From Microbacteriaceae bacterium (GTDB taxonomy: Bacteria; Actinomycetota; Actinomycetes; Actinomycetales; Microbacteriaceae), in NCBI GenBank assembly GCA_009925875.1, contig RFQD01000053.1, positions 1-8,438 on the forward strand: DNA of 8,438 nt, written 5' to 3'. The stretch's first letter is position 1, and each line of letters starts with the position of its first letter. Of the stretch, positions 6,760 to 8,438 are shown in pieces. The notes beneath the pieces are model-generated. The model saw nothing but the letters and a program-made list of their open reading frames with translations, had not been told where the DNA came from and searched no databases. A program made the translations under genes and the position numbers.

Positions 6760-8438
6760 CTACTGGTTATACGCCGTCCATCCGGAGCAGTCGAAGCCCG
6801 GCCTATTCTTCCAGGCGAGAAACTCCGGTGAGTCCATGCGCAGTCTCAACGGGACGGCGAGATCGGCACGACGCCCACCCACCAGCTTGCTTTGGTTCAT
6901 CCACCAATCCGGATGTCCAAGCGAGTCAACGACGAGAGTCACCACCTCGGCTGCGTCGGTCGACGCGACGACCGGAGGGAACGCATCAACCGGGTTGATC
7001 GTGAAGACGCCACTCGATCCTTGGTTTCCTTCGCCCACCGAATTGGCGACGACGGTATAGGCCTGGCTCGTCTTTGCGACCGAGTACCAAAAGTTGACGG
7101 TGTTTTCGGGATACCCGTGAACAAACAATCCCTTCGCATCCTGGAGGTAGGCGCCGTATCCCCCGTTCCACGACGTTGGTACGGCAATAAAATCCGCACG
7201 CCGCAAAGCCAAGACACCACTCGCTTCGGGATACCGCACATCTTCACCGAGCAAAATTCCGATGCGACCAATCGGGGTGTCAAAAACGGGGAGGTCGTCG
7301 CCCGCGCTCAGTAACGTCAGAGAATCCTCGTCGAGGTGGGTCTGCCGATATCGTGCAATCAGTTTTCCATCTGGACCGAGCAGCACGGCCGAGTGATAGT
7401 GCCTGCCATCGGCGGATTCGACGTGACTTCCGACCACGTAACTGCGGAGGTGGATGGCAAAGTCCGCTAAAACCTGCGTCGTCTTGCCAAGGTCGGCCTC
7501 CGCCCATTCCCCGACATTTTCGGGTGTCGAGGGCTTGCCCGTCAGTGAATAAGCCGGGAACACCACCAGCCCGTTAGCGTTGCCGTTACTGACAGCCTGA
7601 TCTACCTGTTCTCGGGCACGATTGATGTTTCCATCCACATCTCCGGCAATAACGCGATATTGCAGTGCCGTCAGTGCGACCGTGCGTGATTCAGTCGATG
7701 CGGCACCGTCCGTCGGAGACTTGAAAAATGCGAGGTCACCGTAGAGTTCGGGGCGGCGACGCTCGAGCGTTCGTTTTTGCGAATTGTCGAACAGCGCGGG
7801 GTCGATTTCTCCATACAAAATCTGGCCGGGGTTCGTGAAGGTCGTGTTGGCATCGGTGGCGGGTGAGTGACCGGTTCGCGTTCCATCCGCCTGCCAAATG
7901 GATGCCGCACCTCCGTAGACCACCGCGATTCCCGTCGTAGGGTTACTCTCCGCGTTGTTGCGATCCGATGCCACCATGGCCAGGCCGTTCCATGCCGAGA
8001 ATTGTTCGACCGCAGCAATCGTCGAGTGATCGCCCTTGGCTTCCGGGCCAAGTTCAGTGAGTACGCGGTCACTGCAGCAGATATACGCCAAGATGTCGGC
8101 CCCCTTGACGGCGGGGATTCGCGCAGGTTCCCAGTAGGTGTCGTCATAACAAATTGCCATGGCGATGTTGCCGAGCTCTGTTTCGAAAATGGGATGCCCA
8201 GAGTTGCCGGGGGTAAACCAGAGAATGTCACTCGGGTTCAACCCCACCTTGCGGTACTTGCCGATGTACCCGTTCGGCCCGATGAGCGCGCCGGTGTTGT
8301 AGGTCAACATCGTGGTCGGCTCAACCTCGGCGATACCGATCGCGACGTAGCAGTTGTACTTCTTGCAGACCGGTTCGATTGCCGACGTACCCTTGCCCGG
8401 AACCGTGTCCATATAGGGCAAAAACTGGTCAACATCTC
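6760..8438 (-). CDS. Tandem nitrilase-fold (carbon-nitrogen hydrolase) protein, 5' end outside window
   Basis: About 559 codons are visible; the frame stays open to the right edge, reading DVDQFLPYMD before the first internal start-like codon, so the N terminus is missing. Numbering from codon 8421-8419: domain 1 (to about 235) has the nitrilase-superfamily Lys in KYRKVGL (K58) and the nucleophile Cys in AICYDD (C91), followed by EPAR. Its catalytic Glu should lie beyond the window. Domain 2 (about 245-520) repeats the fold, with an alanine/leucine-rich opening strand (VALTALQYRV), LVVFPAYSLTG, RYRQTHL and GILLGEDVRYPE. At the three catalytic positions it carries A290, Q360 and G392 instead of Glu, Lys and Cys, so domain 2 looks inactive. 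Family members hydrolyse amides, nitriles or carbamoyl groups; the substrate here is unknown. A C-terminal tail with FDCSGW follows. The propeller gene lies 37 bp downstream. Whether the protein is exported depends on the missing N terminus. Confidence 0.85.
   Translation of the reverse strand, partial: DVDQFLPYMDTVPGKGTSAIEPVCKKYNCYVAIGIAEVEPTTMLTYNTGALIGPNGYIGKYRKVGLNPSDILWFTPGNSGHPIFETELGNIAMAICYDDTYWEPARIPAVKGADILAYICCSDRVLTELGPEAKGDHSTIAAVEQFSAWNGLAMVASDRNNAESNPTTGIAVVYGGAASIWQADGTRTGHSPATDANTTFTNPGQILYGEIDPALFDNSQKRTLERRRPELYGDLAFFKSPTDGAASTESRTVALTALQYRVIAGDVDGNINRAREQVDQAVSNGNANGLVVFPAYSLTGKPSTPENVGEWAEADLGKTTQVLADFAIHLRSYVVGSHVESADGRHYHSAVLLGPDGKLIARYRQTHLDEDSLTLLSAGDDLPVFDTPIGRIGILLGEDVRYPEASGVLALRRADFIAVPTSWNGGYGAYLQDAKGLFVHGYPENTVNFWYSVAKTSQAYTVVANSVGEGNQGSSGVFTINPVDAFPPVVASTDAAEVVTLVVDSLGHPDWWMNQSKLVGGRRADLAVPLRLRMDSPEFLAWKNRPGFDCSGWTAYNQ

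Noticed and set aside
8419..8421. Start codon of the nitrilase-like gene (TTG) within the window
   Set aside because: The frame stays open to the window edge and the first domain lacks its expected N-terminal strand and catalytic Glu, so the true start is outside.
1..8438. Mobile element, CRISPR array, tRNA or other structured RNA
   Set aside because: I see no transposase or integrase reading, no regularly spaced direct repeats, and no recognisable cloverleaf or riboswitch core on either strand.

Overview
The window looks like chromosomal DNA of a high-GC Gram-positive bacterium (Actinomycetota, possibly Microbacteriaceae-like; this is inference). Reasons: G/C-ending codons dominate; GTG starts are used for two genes; there is an LAxTG-type cell-wall sorting signal, typical of class E sortase substrates in actinobacteria; and there is a bacterial CASTOR/POLLUX-type channel whose wording resembles actinobacterial members. 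No mobile element, CRISPR array, tRNA or rRNA is visible.

Layout. (1) 65-2209 (+): an MMPL/RND-superfamily membrane exporter of 714 residues with both Asp-Tyr proton-relay pairs. (2) 2218-2691 (-) and 2722-3462 (-): a probable two-gene unit, with a TetR-type regulator first and then a small SRPBCC (AHSA1-like) protein. It converges on the exporter, and a GC-rich hairpin lies exactly over the 8-bp gap. (3) 3463-3703: a 241-bp divergent intergenic region with a good sigma70-like promoter (TTGACC, 16 bp, TATACG) reading right. (4) 3704-5585 (+): a CASTOR/POLLUX-like ion channel, with pore module and two RCK-like NAD-binding domains, broken by a frameshift near 3984-3995 inside the second transmembrane helix. 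(5) 5586-6722 (-): a secreted beta-propeller protein with an LADTG sorting signal, whose stop codon abuts the channel's stop with no gap. (6) 6760-8438 (-), running off the right edge: a tandem nitrilase-fold protein whose first domain keeps the visible catalytic Lys and Cys, while the second has lost all three catalytic positions (Glu to Ala, Lys to Gln, Cys to Gly).

How the genes may work together. The nitrilase-like gene and the wall-anchored propeller are 37 bp apart on one strand and probably co-transcribed. The TetR and SRPBCC genes are 30 bp apart and probably co-transcribed, although a 7-bp perfect hairpin at the end of tetR could uncouple them. The TetR gene shares its upstream region with the channel, so self-control, channel control or control of the convergent exporter are all possible; the sequence does not decide. 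The observations most worth a second look are the catalytically dead second nitrilase domain, the broken channel, and the pairing of the nitrilase with a surface propeller. I see no clear evidence for a wholly new system.
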